Positions 44,658 to 54,399 of a stretch of 64,000 nt of DNA are shown here, piece after piece (the stretch's first letter is position 1; each line of letters opens with the position of its first letter). The DNA is taken from assembly GCF_002192415.1 (NCBI RefSeq), contig NZ_CP021780.1, positions 248,001 to 312,000 on the forward strand. Direction: 5' to 3'. The position numbers and the translations under genes were made by a program. Source of the DNA: Paenibacillus donghaensis. GTDB lineage: Bacteria; Bacillota; Bacilli; Paenibacillales; Paenibacillaceae. The notes beneath the pieces are model-generated. The model ran no database searches and was not told the origin of the DNA. It was given only the letters and a program-made list of their open reading frames with translations.

Positions 44658-45524
44658 TTGAATAACCGGATGAAGCAGGAGCAGAAGACTGTTGGGCTGA
44701 AGGGCATGAGCAAGCGAAGGATATCATTCAAGATTAGGGCGCCAGCAGGTGGGATGAAGGGGGCCTCCGCCGCAGGTGAAGAGCTGCCGGACTATACGAT
44801 TTACCACTTATCCCGGCTGCAGTATATGCTGGCGGCTGGGGTGGGAGGCATACTGCTGCTTGGCATTGGATATTTGTTCTATCACAACTGGCTGATAGCC
44901 CTTCTGCTAGTGCCGGGCGGGGGATATGCGCCGAGGCTGCTGCGTGATTATTTATGGAAACGGAGACGGACCGCACTCAACCTGCAGTTCAAGCAGACCT
45001 TGTTCTCCTTGTCCTCTTCGCTCTCTGCGGGCCGCTCGGTAGAGAATGCCTTCCGCGAAGCGGTGGCAGATCTGCAGATGCTTGATCCGGAAGGCGGCAG
45101 CGATATGATCTCTGAGCTGAATATCATCTGCGCACGCCTCGAATATGGCCAACCGATTGAAGAAGCGCTGCATGATTTCAGCCAGCGGGCGGGGATGGAG
45201 GATATTGAACGGTTTGCCGATGTGTTCTCTGTCTGCAAGCGGACTGGAGGTGATCTGGTTGAGGTTGTGCGTCGAACGTCAACGATGATTGGAGAGAAGC
45301 TCGATATCCAGCAGGATATCTCCGTCAGCATCGCCCAGAAGAAATTCGAAGCCAAGGCGCTGTTGATCTCGCCACTTATTATGGTGATGTTCATGAGTCT
45401 TACGGCGGGAGATTATATGCAGCCGATGTATACCGGAGCGGGAATGATTATCTCAACCCTATCGCTTGCCGCCCTCTTCCTCTGCTACCTCTGGACAACG
45501 AAGATCATGGATATACCGCTATGA
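44658..45524 (+). CDS. tadB: TadB-like inner-membrane platform protein
   Basis: 288 aa with a T2SSF domain: two N-terminal helices (about 55-95), a cytoplasmic part with SLSSSLSAGRSVENAF, GQPIEEALHDFSQRAG, ERFADVFSVCKRTGGDL, and two C-terminal helices. Start TTG at 44658 with AAGGAGGG eight bases upstream. It lies 49 bases behind the ATPase gene, and the TadC-like gene overlaps its end. Confidence 0.85.
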   Translation: MNNRMKQEQKTVGLKGMSKRRISFKIRAPAGGMKGASAAGEELPDYTIYHLSRLQYMLAAGVGGILLLGIGYLFYHNWLIALLLVPGGGYAPRLLRDYLWKRRRTALNLQFKQTLFSLSSSLSAGRSVENAFREAVADLQMLDPEGGSDMISELNIICARLEYGQPIEEALHDFSQRAGMEDIERFADVFSVCKRTGGDLVEVVRRTSTMIGEKLDIQQDISVSIAQKKFEAKALLISPLIMVMFMSLTAGDYMQPMYTGAGMIISTLSLAALFLCYLWTTKIMDIPL

Positions 45525-46410
45525 ACAGCGGCGGGGATTGCCATGGATCTGCGGCGCGGTTCTGCTGGCGCTGGCAGCAGGCTGGCTCCTGCTGCGCCTG
45601 AAATGCGGCAGCCGTTATGCTGCGCTGCGCAGCCTGCCGATGGAAGGGTTGAAGCTGCGCTGGCTTGGTGAGCCGCTGCTGTTGCTGCTGGAGAAGGGCG
45701 GTGCAGGCAGCCGGTTCCCTTCGCTGCTGCTGCGGATTCAGCGCTCACTGCAGCGCAGCTACGGCATCCGCCACAGTGCAGAGCTGACGCTGCTCTTCGC
45801 AGGCGAAATGCTGAGCTACAGCTGGCTGCTGCTGGCAGGAGGCAGCCTATTGACTTTGGCGAGCGGCGAAGAGGCGGGAATTATGCTGGGCTTGATTCTG
45901 GCAGTTGGCCTGCCGGCTGCAATGGTTAAGGATCTGCATAAGAAGGTTAGGCTCAGGGAGCAGAACATTGTGCTGGCGCTGCCGGATCTGCTAAGCAGCA
46001 TAGTCCTGCTGGTAGGTGCGGGTGAAACTGTACAGCAGGCTATTATCCGTTGTGTGAACAGTCATAAGGAGGAAGTGGATCATCCGCTGTACAAGGAATT
46101 GCTGGTGATGACCGCGGAGTGGGAGGGGGGCTATTCCTTCCAGCAGGCGTTTGAGAACTTCAGCAAACGTTGTGCGGTGCAGGAGGTGTCGTTGTTTACG
46201 ACGACGGTTCTGCTCAATTACCGCAGAGGCGGGAGTGACTTCGTGCTGGCGCTGCGTGATCTTACCCGGATGCTCTGGGACAAGCGCAAGGCGATCAGCC
46301 GCACAAGAGGAGAGCAGGCTTCCTCGAAATTGGTTTTTCCGATGGTGGTTATCTTTCTGATTGTAATTGTGCTGGTGGGAACACCGGCGTTCATGATGTT
46401 AAATATGTAG
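45466..46410 (+). CDS. tadC: TadC-like inner-membrane platform protein
   Basis: Up to 314 aa. T2SSF features: LALPDLLSSIVLLVGAGETV, GYSFQQAFENFSKRCAVQEV, LNYRRGGSDFVLALRDL, and a final helix VVIFLIVIVLVGTPAFMML. It partners TadB in the platform. The start is uncertain: this frame opens with TTG at 45466, inside tadB and without a ribosome site, while the first hydrophobic segment begins near 45540; a TTG at 45538 is another possibility. The ATG at 45521 is in the wrong frame. Confidence 0.8.
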   Translation: MPPSSSATSGQRRSWIYRYEQRRGLPWICGAVLLALAAGWLLLRLKCGSRYAALRSLPMEGLKLRWLGEPLLLLLEKGGAGSRFPSLLLRIQRSLQRSYGIRHSAELTLLFAGEMLSYSWLLLAGGSLLTLASGEEAGIMLGLILAVGLPAAMVKDLHKKVRLREQNIVLALPDLLSSIVLLVGAGETVQQAIIRCVNSHKEEVDHPLYKELLVMTAEWEGGYSFQQAFENFSKRCAVQEVSLFTTTVLLNYRRGGSDFVLALRDLTRMLWDKRKAISRTRGEQASSKLVFPMVVIFLIVIVLVGTPAFMMLNM

Positions 46411-46423
46411 GAGGCTGAAGCTG

Positions 46424-46612
46424 ATGTTATCGACAATGGTGGAGAAGGCAAAAGGGTTCTGGCAGGACGAAGAGGGACTTGGCACACTGGAGATGATCCT
46501 GATTATTGCAGTATTAATTACTGTAGTTCTACTGTTTCGTAAAGAGATTGTTGATCTGATCCAAGCCTTGTTTGACACCGCAGGAGAAAAGACCCAGGAA
46601 GTTTTTGAATGA
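46424..46612 (+). CDS. Flp1-like pilin
   Basis: 62 aa. Short leader, then DEEGLGTLEMILIIAVLITV, the prepilin-type motif with Glu at +5 after the glycine and a hydrophobic helix. Likely the major pilin of the locus, cut by the A24 peptidase at 50631. AGGAGG lies eight bases before ATG. The next gene overlaps its stop (ATGA). Confidence 0.87.
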   Translation: MLSTMVEKAKGFWQDEEGLGTLEMILIIAVLITVVLLFRKEIVDLIQALFDTAGEKTQEVFE

Positions 46613-47283
46613 ACCGGCTGCGGGATGACCGTGGCAGCTTCACGGTGGAGGCCTCGCTGCTGCTGCCGATGATCCTGTGCATTACGATGCTGCTGCTGTT
46701 CTTCTGCCTCTACAGCTATCAGAAGTCAATGCTGCTGCAGGTGGCTTCGGCAACCGCTGAACGGGCGGTGTACAACTGGGACAACAGCAATAAGGAGAAG
46801 CACGGGTATTATGCGCCGGGTGAATATGATCCGCTCTACTGGCGGATCGGCAATGATGGTCTGCTGTCTGCCTTGTTTGGCGGCGGAGCAGAGGGCGGAG
46901 GCGTCAAGATTGAACTGCCTGGGGATGCTGGAGCCAATCAAGAGTTGGCTGCCCGGAAGCTGGGCAAGGCTTCCGCTATGGTCCCGGATAATATGCCTGG
47001 AGAGATGAAGTATGAATATAATCTGAGCGGCCGCAAGGTCCAGGTGTCATTAAGCCGTCTGCTGCATCTGCCTGTACTGGATGGGTTGCTTGCGGACGGA
47101 GCCAGCCCGGCTGTGCGCGTCCGTTCGGTTGTGGCCGAGCCGGTTGAATTCATTCGCACGGTGGATCTGATGCGTTATTATGGTGCCAAGTTCCGCGGTG
47201 GCACACAGGGCGGAGCACAGACGGAACCGATGAACCGCAAGGATGCAGGTACCCTGTTGACCGGACTCGGCGGCAAATCTTAA
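46609..47283 (+). CDS. TadE-like minor pilin
   Basis: 224 aa. DDRGSFTVEASLLLPMILC is a pseudopilin cleavage and helix region (Glu at +5), followed by an extracellular domain of about 180 residues without known motifs. TadE-type proteins are minor components of the pilus or its tip. Start overlaps the pilin stop, so the two are coupled. Confidence 0.83.
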   Translation: MNRLRDDRGSFTVEASLLLPMILCITMLLLFFCLYSYQKSMLLQVASATAERAVYNWDNSNKEKHGYYAPGEYDPLYWRIGNDGLLSALFGGGAEGGGVKIELPGDAGANQELAARKLGKASAMVPDNMPGEMKYEYNLSGRKVQVSLSRLLHLPVLDGLLADGASPAVRVRSVVAEPVEFIRTVDLMRYYGAKFRGGTQGGAQTEPMNRKDAGTLLTGLGGKS

Positions 47284-47341
47284 GCCAGGGTTCAGGCGGA
47301 GCGCAACATCAGGAAGCGAGGATCGGAGGAAGGAGGCGGTT

Positions 47342-49606
47342 ATGACGAACGGTTTAAAAGGTCCTTCGGGCAGCACTGCACGGGCTGCGGTGTCTAGAAG
47401 AAGCTGGCTGGGTGGGCACGAGGGATCGGTATCGGTATTTCTGATTATGGTGCTGGCTTTTGTATTTCTGTTCACCGCCGTGCTGATCGATTATGCGCGG
47501 ATTGCGGCTGCCCATGTGCAGGAGGAGCGGCTCGCAAGGGCAGCGGTAAGATCGGTAATGTCGGCATACAATGTTGACCTGCGCGAGCAGTATGGATTGT
47601 TTGCCTTTGGCGGAAGTGACGGCAACCAGCTGCTGTCAGGGGTCCTGAATGACAACCTCCACAGAAGCGGACGCGAGGACGCCTTCGCCATTATGCCACT
47701 CGGCCTGGAATCCTCCTCCCTGGAATTCAGCCGTCCGTTGGGCAGCTATGACGTATTCCGGCGGCAGATTACTGAGGAGATGAAATACAAGGCACCGGTT
47801 GATTTCGCGCTGGAGCTGGCCGGCAAGTTCAAGCCGTTGTCGGCGGCCATGGCGGAGGCATCGCGCTCAACCGAGCTGCTGGGCCGGATGCAGCCGCTAT
47901 ATGATGAACGGGAACAGGCACTGGAACTGATGGCCAGCCGCCGGAAGCAGGCGGCAGAGGAAGTCAGGAAGGTGATGCGGCTGGTGATGGACCCTCCGGG
48001 TGGCAGCATTTATCCAACCGCAATTAACACTGTATCTACCGCAGCGGATATGGCTGCCCAATACAGCGATTATGTGGACAAGACTATGTTTGATCTAAGC
48101 CGTGAGAACTGGCAGGCCACAAGATTCACCGAGGTGTGTTCGCGGTACCGCCTGAAATCCGGCGATGTATTATCGCGGCTTCCTGCTTCTCTGAATACCT
48201 TTCGTGCAGAGTATGAGAAGCTGGCTGGCGAAGCCGGGGCTGCGTTGGAGCAGGCGCGCAGCCTGAATGAGCAGATGAGAGTGCTGCTGGAGCAGTCAAG
48301 AAGCAGTGTGCCGGATGCCGCCGCTGATCCTGCTTCCCAGTGGGATATCCCGGGAAGCCAGGATGGAATGAGTGCAGAGCCGCTGCGCAAGCTGCGTGAG
48401 CAGGAGGATGCGCTGATTATCAGCTCTGCCGATTTCGACCTGCTGCTAAGTCAGCTGTCGGCGCAGAACCAGGCCTCCTTGGCGGTGGACCCGGCTGTGA
48501 CAGGACTGGTCGGAGTGCTGAACGAAACTACGGGGATTTACGGCAATCCATCCTCGATCATAAGCGCTGTGGTCCATACTTCGAACATGGTTAGTACTTA
48601 TGTGAACAATTACGGTGAAGGTGGAGCCATTATCGGCGGAGAGTTGGCCGGGATTGAGCAGTACCGCAGCGTCAACGAGCAGCGCAAGCAGGTAGAGCGG
48701 CAAGCCAAAGCCGAGCTCGGTGGGGTGGAAAACCTGCTGGAGAAGATCCGCAGGCTGGGGGACGGGGCAACGGCTGCCAAGCAGCGATATGAACTGCTGT
48801 ACCAATATTTTGAAGACAACCGTCAATTTAACGAGGGACTGGAGCAGGAATCATCGGCTGCTGCTACGGATTCTGATCCCTACAGAGCGGGAAGTACAGC
48901 GATGAAGGACATGGATGGTATTTATGCCGCCATGGGCAGTGTTCTGCAGGGAGGGCGTGACCGCTTGTTCCAGACAGAGTATGCGGCGCAGTATTTCCGC
49001 CATTTCGACAGCGCGGGTCTGGCTGCAGCACTTGCACAGACAGGTGCCGGTGCAGAAGGACAGCTGGCAGAACAGCTTGATCCCCATGCCCAAGAGCTGG
49101 AATATATCCTTTACGGCTTCCACAATCCTGCGGGCAATATCGCGGCAGCCTATGGTGAAATCTTCGCCATGCGGCTGGCTATCCGCACCATGGAAGGATT
49201 CATTGAGAAGGCGGGAATGGGCAATCCCCTGCTTGTGCTCGCAGCCGCGCTGCTCTACGGCATCCAGCAGGCCGTGCAAGATATGCTGCTGCTCTATGAG
49301 AAGGGGGCTATTCCGCTCTCCAAATACATGCCAGCACAACTGTCCTACCGTGACCATTTGCGGATATTCATGCTGCTGCATGGCGGCGGAGAGGTGCAGC
49401 TGTCGCGAATGCTGGCTGTCATTCGCCTCAATACGGGCATCGATACGACAGCGATCCATACCTATGCCGCTGCCGAGGTCAAGCTGGGCCTGCGGCTCTG
49501 GTTCCTGCCTGGTGTGGTGAGGCTGCTGGAAACCAGCGGAGGAATTTTCGGTGAAGTGCAGGGGAGTACTTATTACAGAACTGCACAAGCCGAGTTCTCT
49601 TATTAG
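47342..49606 (+). CDS. large DUF5702-type envelope protein of the tad locus
   Basis: 754 aa. GHEGSVSVFLIMVLAFVF begins a single membrane helix near residues 28-50, after which the rest lies outside, with long helical stretches and coiled-coil character (residues about 170-330 and 430-520). The opening resembles TadG/TadE-like proteins with 'GSVSVFLI' replacing 'GSxTVEA'. DUF5702 proteins are found in Firmicute tad loci; function unknown. GGAGGAAGGAGG precedes ATG; 58 bases separate it from the previous gene. Confidence 0.8.
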   Translation: MTNGLKGPSGSTARAAVSRRSWLGGHEGSVSVFLIMVLAFVFLFTAVLIDYARIAAAHVQEERLARAAVRSVMSAYNVDLREQYGLFAFGGSDGNQLLSGVLNDNLHRSGREDAFAIMPLGLESSSLEFSRPLGSYDVFRRQITEEMKYKAPVDFALELAGKFKPLSAAMAEASRSTELLGRMQPLYDEREQALELMASRRKQAAEEVRKVMRLVMDPPGGSIYPTAINTVSTAADMAAQYSDYVDKTMFDLSRENWQATRFTEVCSRYRLKSGDVLSRLPASLNTFRAEYEKLAGEAGAALEQARSLNEQMRVLLEQSRSSVPDAAADPASQWDIPGSQDGMSAEPLRKLREQEDALIISSADFDLLLSQLSAQNQASLAVDPAVTGLVGVLNETTGIYGNPSSIISAVVHTSNMVSTYVNNYGEGGAIIGGELAGIEQYRSVNEQRKQVERQAKAELGGVENLLEKIRRLGDGATAAKQRYELLYQYFEDNRQFNEGLEQESSAAATDSDPYRAGSTAMKDMDGIYAAMGSVLQGGRDRLFQTEYAAQYFRHFDSAGLAAALAQTGAGAEGQLAEQLDPHAQELEYILYGFHNPAGNIAAAYGEIFAMRLAIRTMEGFIEKAGMGNPLLVLAAALLYGIQQAVQDMLLLYEKGAIPLSKYMPAQLSYRDHLRIFMLLHGGGEVQLSRMLAVIRLNTGIDTTAIHTYAAAEVKLGLRLWFLPGVVRLLETSGGIFGEVQGSTYYRTAQAEFSY

Positions 49607-49624
49607 CGGAAGGCTGTGAGTTTA

Positions 49625-50617
49625 ATGGATTGCTGGAAGCGGAGGAAGGATGCTGCACAAGATTTAGGCAGCATGACGGTAGAAGCGGCAATGGTACTTC
49701 CCGTATTTCTGCTGTTTGTGCTCTTCTTGATCTCGATTGTACAGATGACCTTGTATTCAACGGCTCTGCAGAGTACCGCGTCGGATACCGTCAAGGTTGT
49801 TGCTGCTCATATGTATCCGGCGGCACTTGCAGAGGAGAGGTGGGGAGAAGAGAACCCGGGCAGCCAGCAGGAGAATGACAGTGGGGCGGGCAGGAATAGT
49901 GCTGCGGAGGCGACTCCATGGAGCATCCCGCGTTTGTCGGTGGAGGATTGGGGCGCAGGATATGCGGACGCTTTGCCTGAACCGATGGATGGATGGTTGC
50001 GAAGTGTTCTGCAGAAAGGAGAAGGGCCGCTGCAGCAGTTGCAGGCCGAAGCCTCGGAGAGTGTACTCGACCTGGCCGTCAAGCCGCTGCTGAAGCCTTA
50101 TCTGTCCAGCACTCTGCTCGATTATGAACGCATCCATGTCTCGAATGTGCTTGTGCCGAAGCTGAAGGAGAAGGACTCCCGTCCTTACTTTGGACTTCAG
50201 GTCAGCTACGAGCTGCCGATGAAGGTGCCGTTTCTGAATAAGAAGATTGTGCTGGAGGCCAGCGCGGTAGAGCGGCTGTGGATCGGAGATACTGGGGAAG
50301 GCGGCAGCGGGAGCGATGATCCCGATCAGGAGGAGGACAGCGGAATTCTTATTCTGGAGAAGCCTGATCCCGGAGTGGCGAACAAGCAGGGAAAGATCCG
50401 CGCCAAGCTGCCGCCTGATGCCAAGGCCAATCTGACTATTTTTTATAAAAGCGGCAAAAGCAGCGCCAGGTACCTGGGCTGGAAGCAGGCTGACGAGAAC
50501 GGTTATATCGAATGGGAGTGGAAGATTGGAGTGAACACCACTCCGGGCAACTGGCCGTTTGTGATTGAACTTGAGGATGGCAGAAAGCTCGAAGTGACGT
50601 TCACAGTAGTGAAATGA
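49625..50617 (+). CDS. TadE-like pseudopilin, second
   Basis: 330 aa. DLGSMTVEAAMVLPVFLLF gives a prepilin-type site and helix near residues 13-40, with a large extracellular part; an acidic linker GSGSDDPDQEEDSG splits it, and the last ~80 residues look like a small beta-domain. ATG at 49625 is well spaced behind GGAAGG; GTG at 49616 is too near. Confidence 0.8.
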   Translation: MDCWKRRKDAAQDLGSMTVEAAMVLPVFLLFVLFLISIVQMTLYSTALQSTASDTVKVVAAHMYPAALAEERWGEENPGSQQENDSGAGRNSAAEATPWSIPRLSVEDWGAGYADALPEPMDGWLRSVLQKGEGPLQQLQAEASESVLDLAVKPLLKPYLSSTLLDYERIHVSNVLVPKLKEKDSRPYFGLQVSYELPMKVPFLNKKIVLEASAVERLWIGDTGEGGSGSDDPDQEEDSGILILEKPDPGVANKQGKIRAKLPPDAKANLTIFYKSGKSSARYLGWKQADENGYIEWEWKIGVNTTPGNWPFVIELEDGRKLEVTFTVVK

Positions 50618-50630
50618 TGAGAAGGGAAGT

Positions 50631-51152
50631 GTGGCAGTGGTGATGGCGGAATGGGCATTTTGGGGTTGTCTGCCGTTTCTGGCAGCCGCTCTGATTACAG
50701 ATACGCTGGCCATGAGGATTCCGAATTGGATTACACTGAGCGCCTGGGGTGCAGGCATGCTTGTGCAGGGAATTATGGGCGGCTGGCAGGGTTTATTATT
50801 TGCCGGAGCAGGCAGTGCGGCAGGTTTCGCGATTATGCTGCTGATGCATCTCATGGGGGCGGTCGGTGCGGGTGATGTTAAGCTGTTCGCCGGAATCGGA
50901 GCATGGACCGGGCTGCTCTTCACGCTTCAGGTGATGGTATACTCCGTGCTGTTTGGGGCTTTGATCGGCTGGATCATCGTACTGTGGAGTCGGCAGGCAG
51001 GGAATGTACTGAAAACGATCGCGGGCAGAATTACAGGGCTGCTGTGGTTCGGAAGAAAGGGTCTGGTAAAGAGCAGCAGTAGCGAGTTGCTGAAATTTCC
51101 TTTTATGCTTGCGGTGATTCCGGGTTCATTCTGCGCTTATCTGTATCTATGA
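50631..51152 (+). CDS. A24 prepilin peptidase (TadV/CpaA-like)
   Basis: 173 aa, membrane aspartic protease. Catalytic Asp24 in ALITDTLAMRIPNW and Asp82 in GAVGAGDVKLFAG; several helices. It lacks an N-methylating domain, as usual for TadV/CpaA. It would mature the Flp1-like pilin and the TadE-like proteins, and possibly those of the second operon. Starts at 50631, 50637 (GTG) or 50643 (ATG) are possible. Confidence 0.92.
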   Translation: MAVVMAEWAFWGCLPFLAAALITDTLAMRIPNWITLSAWGAGMLVQGIMGGWQGLLFAGAGSAAGFAIMLLMHLMGAVGAGDVKLFAGIGAWTGLLFTLQVMVYSVLFGALIGWIIVLWSRQAGNVLKTIAGRITGLLWFGRKGLVKSSSSELLKFPFMLAVIPGSFCAYLYL

Positions 51153-51168
51153 AAGGAGGCGAGGCAAG

Positions 51169-52818
51169 TTGTTCGGATTGACCCGTGATTTTATGCAGCA
51201 GGACGGTATCTATATGATGCTTGGCGAGCCTGGGGGTCTGCCTGCGGACAGGCTGAACAGGGTCCAGGCCCGGATGCTGATGAATGCCGGAATTCCACAG
51301 CATCTGCGGCTGCTGCTGAAGGAAGTTGACATGAGGATTACGCTGGAGTACGCCGTGTCACGCAAAAAAATGCTAAGCCACCTGCTCAAAAGCGAAAAGC
51401 TGAGCATGGCCGCTTTTTTTGGATTGCTGCTGCAGATTGCCCAAGGGATGGAGGATGGCCGTTTATACATGCTGCGGGCTGAGCAATACGCCCTGCATGC
51501 GGATTACATCTTTATCGAAGGGCCCTTGCAGACCGGGAAGGTATATTTGACCTATATCCCGCTGGAAGAGAAGGGGGCAGGCCTCTCTCCGGGAGAAGGC
51601 TTCAAGGACTTGATTATTGTGCTGATGGGATCGATATCGGAGCTTGCCGGTGGGGGTGTTCAGCGGCTGCTGCACTATTGCGGTGAAGAGGCCTTCACTC
51701 CGGCCGGTCTAAAATCCCTGCTCTCTGAGCTGCTGACGGAAGGGGAGCCGCTGACGCGTCAGCCTTACGTGGACCCGCAGCCCGCTTCAGCTCCGGCCCT
51801 GGAAGCAAAAAGAGAAGCTGCACTGCCGCAGCAGACACCGCCGGCTAAGCTGCCTGAGAGGGTAGGGGTTAACTCCTGGAGTGGCCTGGGCCGCACGGCT
51901 GGAGCCTCCGGGGAGAAGCCTGAACCGGTGCCGCAGCAGACGGCTTCCTGGATGAACGGTTACACCAGCATGCGGATGCGGGAAGAGGAGCAGCCGGCTG
52001 CTGGTCCCAAGGAGGAGGTGAAGGGGGAGCCGCAGGCTTCCGGTTACCGAACTTATGTTGTGCTGGGCTGTCTTTTAGCGGATGCGGCACTATGGAAGTT
52101 TCTGTACCTGCAGTCCCCGGATCGGATCGGACTGTTGATCTGCGGTGCTGTTACCGTGCTGCTTCTTGTCTTCAGCTGGTTGGTCTGGAAGGGGACTCTG
52201 ACACTGAGGCGGGAGAACGGGGAGGACGAGGAAGGCGGTTCGTCAGGAGAGCCGGAATCTGGTGAACGTCCGATAGGCCGCAAGGAGCTGGAGTGGAATT
52301 TCGGCAGATATCCTGTTGTGCCAGCCAGATCTGCGGTTCGGGCGCAACCGGAAGGCTCCGCTTTAACATCGCTGTCTGTTGCTGACCCGGCCCCGCTTGC
52401 GCATAGTTTTTTTGCACAGCAGCCGGTTGACGGACCGCTGCCGGTAGCTGCGACTACAGTTTTGTCCAGGGAGAAGCCACCTGAAGAAAGCAAGGTGAAT
52501 GACCATGTCAAAGCCGCCTTGCCTTTTCTGACCCGGTGTGATGAACAAGGAGAAACCGAGCGGATTGAACTCAATCGGACAAGCTTTATTATCGGGCGGT
52601 CGGCAGAGGTGGCCCAGTATGTGGAGATATCCGACGGAACCTCAAGAGTACATGCTGAAATCGCAAGAGGTCCGGTCGGTTATGTGCTGAAGGATCTCGA
52701 TTCGCGCAATGGCACACTTTTTGAGGGAGAGCCCATGATTCCCTATAAGGAATATGCGCTCACCGAAGGCGCCAGCTTCACAATCGTCAACGGAATTTAT
52801 ACCTTTCATAATGCCTGA
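51169..52818 (+). CDS. DUF6382-FHA membrane protein
   Basis: 549 aa. N-terminal ~170 residues are DUF6382-like (FGLTRDFMQQDG ... YMLRAEQYALHADYIFIE), a long Pro/Gln-rich linker follows, then two membrane helices (about 290-340) and a C-terminal FHA domain: FIIGRSAEVAQYV, SRVHAEI, KDLDSRNGTLFEG. FHA domains read phosphothreonine, so the Tad machine may be under Ser/Thr kinase control. Start TTG with AAAGGAGG about eight bases upstream. Last gene of the operon. Confidence 0.85.
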   Translation: MFGLTRDFMQQDGIYMMLGEPGGLPADRLNRVQARMLMNAGIPQHLRLLLKEVDMRITLEYAVSRKKMLSHLLKSEKLSMAAFFGLLLQIAQGMEDGRLYMLRAEQYALHADYIFIEGPLQTGKVYLTYIPLEEKGAGLSPGEGFKDLIIVLMGSISELAGGGVQRLLHYCGEEAFTPAGLKSLLSELLTEGEPLTRQPYVDPQPASAPALEAKREAALPQQTPPAKLPERVGVNSWSGLGRTAGASGEKPEPVPQQTASWMNGYTSMRMREEEQPAAGPKEEVKGEPQASGYRTYVVLGCLLADAALWKFLYLQSPDRIGLLICGAVTVLLLVFSWLVWKGTLTLRRENGEDEEGGSSGEPESGERPIGRKELEWNFGRYPVVPARSAVRAQPEGSALTSLSVADPAPLAHSFFAQQPVDGPLPVAATTVLSREKPPEESKVNDHVKAALPFLTRCDEQGETERIELNRTSFIIGRSAEVAQYVEISDGTSRVHAEIARGPVGYVLKDLDSRNGTLFEGEPMIPYKEYALTEGASFTIVNGIYTFHNA

Positions 52819-52848
52819 GACAGCTTTTTGCAGGAGAGTCAGGGCGAA

Positions 52849-53751
52849 TTACGTAGACTTCAGCTGCTGAAGCGCGGTTTCCAAGACGGGATAATCAAAG
52901 GTGAAACCATGCTCCAGTGCTCTGGCAGGCACTACGCGCTGGCCTTTCAGCAGAATCTCGGACAGCTCGCCCACTGCGGTCTTCAGTACAAAGGCCGGGA
53001 GAGGGAACCAGTGGGGACGATGATACACCTTGCCAAGAGTGCGTCCGAATTGGCTGTTGGTAACAGGATGGGGCGCGGTGGCGTTGACGGGACCGGAAAT
53101 TTCCGTATAGCGGATGCAGTAGTCGATCAGCCGGATGATATCGGTCAGATGAATCCAGGACATCCACTGCCCACCGCTGCCGATGCTGCCGCCGAAGCCT
53201 AGCAGATAGGGCAGCTTCATTTTGGGGAAGGCACCGCTTTCGTTGCCAAGCACAATTCCGGTACGCAGCTTGATCAGCCGGACATCCTGATAATCCTCAT
53301 CCGCTGCTTCTTCCCAGGCATAAACAACCTCGGAGGGGAAGTCCATCACATTGCGCGGAGAGCTCTCATCGAAGGTGTCGTCCAGAGAAGTGCCATATAT
53401 GGCTACCGCCGAAGACTGGATCACAACGGGCGGCTTCTGCTTCAGGGCTTTCAGCAGCTCTGCGGCTGCGGCCACCGTTTCCAGACGCGACAGCATAATT
53501 GACTTTTTGGCGGCAGAAGTCCACCGCTGGCTCAGCGAAGAACCCGCCAGATTAACAAGAGCGGCAGCTCCTTCAAGCGGAGAGGGATCGGATTTCAGAG
53601 TATCCCAGGTATGGTAGCTTACCTTGGGGTCAGCGAGTCTCTTCTCAGGCAGCTTACGTCCGATGATACAGACCTCATGCCCGGCTTCCAGCCAATATTT
53701 CGTAAGCGCCAGACCGATGAAGCCGGTTCCGCCGCAGATCGCATATTTCAT
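52849..53751 (-). CDS. NAD(P)-dependent epimerase, TIGR01777/YfcH type
   Basis: 300 aa SDR-like protein: GGTGFIG at 7-13, then VNLAGSSLSQRWTSAAKK, PPVVIQSSAVAIYGT with the YG-T of this group, and a C-terminal VVPARALEHGFTFDYP, all typical of the family often fused to division inhibitors in annotation. Its substrate is unknown. GGAGA is nine bases before ATG. Convergent with the FHA gene, 30 bases apart. Confidence 0.9.
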   Translation of the reverse strand: MKYAICGGTGFIGLALTKYWLEAGHEVCIIGRKLPEKRLADPKVSYHTWDTLKSDPSPLEGAAALVNLAGSSLSQRWTSAAKKSIMLSRLETVAAAAELLKALKQKPPVVIQSSAVAIYGTSLDDTFDESSPRNVMDFPSEVVYAWEEAADEDYQDVRLIKLRTGIVLGNESGAFPKMKLPYLLGFGGSIGSGGQWMSWIHLTDIIRLIDYCIRYTEISGPVNATAPHPVTNSQFGRTLGKVYHRPHWFPLPAFVLKTAVGELSEILLKGQRVVPARALEHGFTFDYPVLETALQQLKST

Positions 53752-53769
53752 GGGGAGACATCTCCGTTT

Positions 53770-54228
53770 CTATTTGATCATATGCCGGTAAGGAGCATAA
53801 TCGATACCGTTCTTCTCCAGAAAATGAATCAGAAAACGGTTGTCACGGCGCGGGGTGGCGGTGATGTAGCCCTGGATGCAATGATCGCGCGTTACCTCCG
53901 GCGAATGGCTCTCGACGGCGATTCTGCCGATCTCGGCCGCGATGGAGTGTTTGGCAATATCACGGAAAGGGCCGGGTACTGGCTGGACCAGCTGGTCCAA
54001 AAAAGCTTTGGCATCGTCGCCCCACAGCGGGCGGCTGCGTTCGACCCAATAATTCTGCCAGTCGAGCCGCGATTTGCCGTCCGCCTTGGGCAGGACCTTA
54101 AGGAATTTGCGGAACATAAAGAAGCCACCGATACACATGGTGAAGAGCAGCAGAAAAGTCCACAACGCGATGGAGTTCATAAACCAGTTGCTGGGTGCTG
54201 CGGATAACAAGCCGAATTTGACAAACAT
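53770..54228 (-). CDS. DUF2621 membrane protein
   Basis: 152 aa. One N-terminal helix (FMNSIALWTFLLLFTMCIGG), then a cytoplasmic part with SRLDWQNYWVERSRPLWGD, FLDQLVQPVPGPFRDIAKHS and HSPEVTRDHCIQGYI. DUF2621 is found in Bacilli; function unknown. I chose ATG at 54228 because GGTGGTG is five bases upstream; the frame could extend to 54276. Eighteen bases from the epimerase gene, same direction. Confidence 0.82.
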   Translation of the reverse strand: MFVKFGLLSAAPSNWFMNSIALWTFLLLFTMCIGGFFMFRKFLKVLPKADGKSRLDWQNYWVERSRPLWGDDAKAFLDQLVQPVPGPFRDIAKHSIAAEIGRIAVESHSPEVTRDHCIQGYITATPRRDNRFLIHFLEKNGIDYAPYRHMIK

Positions 54229-54399
54229 GCATACACCACCTTTGGCAATGAATATTGTCACAAGCAATTCTTTCATCTAAAGTATAGCTTATTTTTTCCT
54301 GTTTTGCGAAGGCGGATGAGGCGTGAATGGCATTGCCTAGATTTATTGTTCCGATCACGGTAGAATAAGGGTTAATTCGTGAAGGAAAGAGGGAAAGGC

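Noticed and set aside
53611..54207. Plus-strand frame of 198 codons opposite the epimerase and DUF2621 genes
   Set aside because: Shadow of two well-supported minus-strand genes in a GC-rich region.
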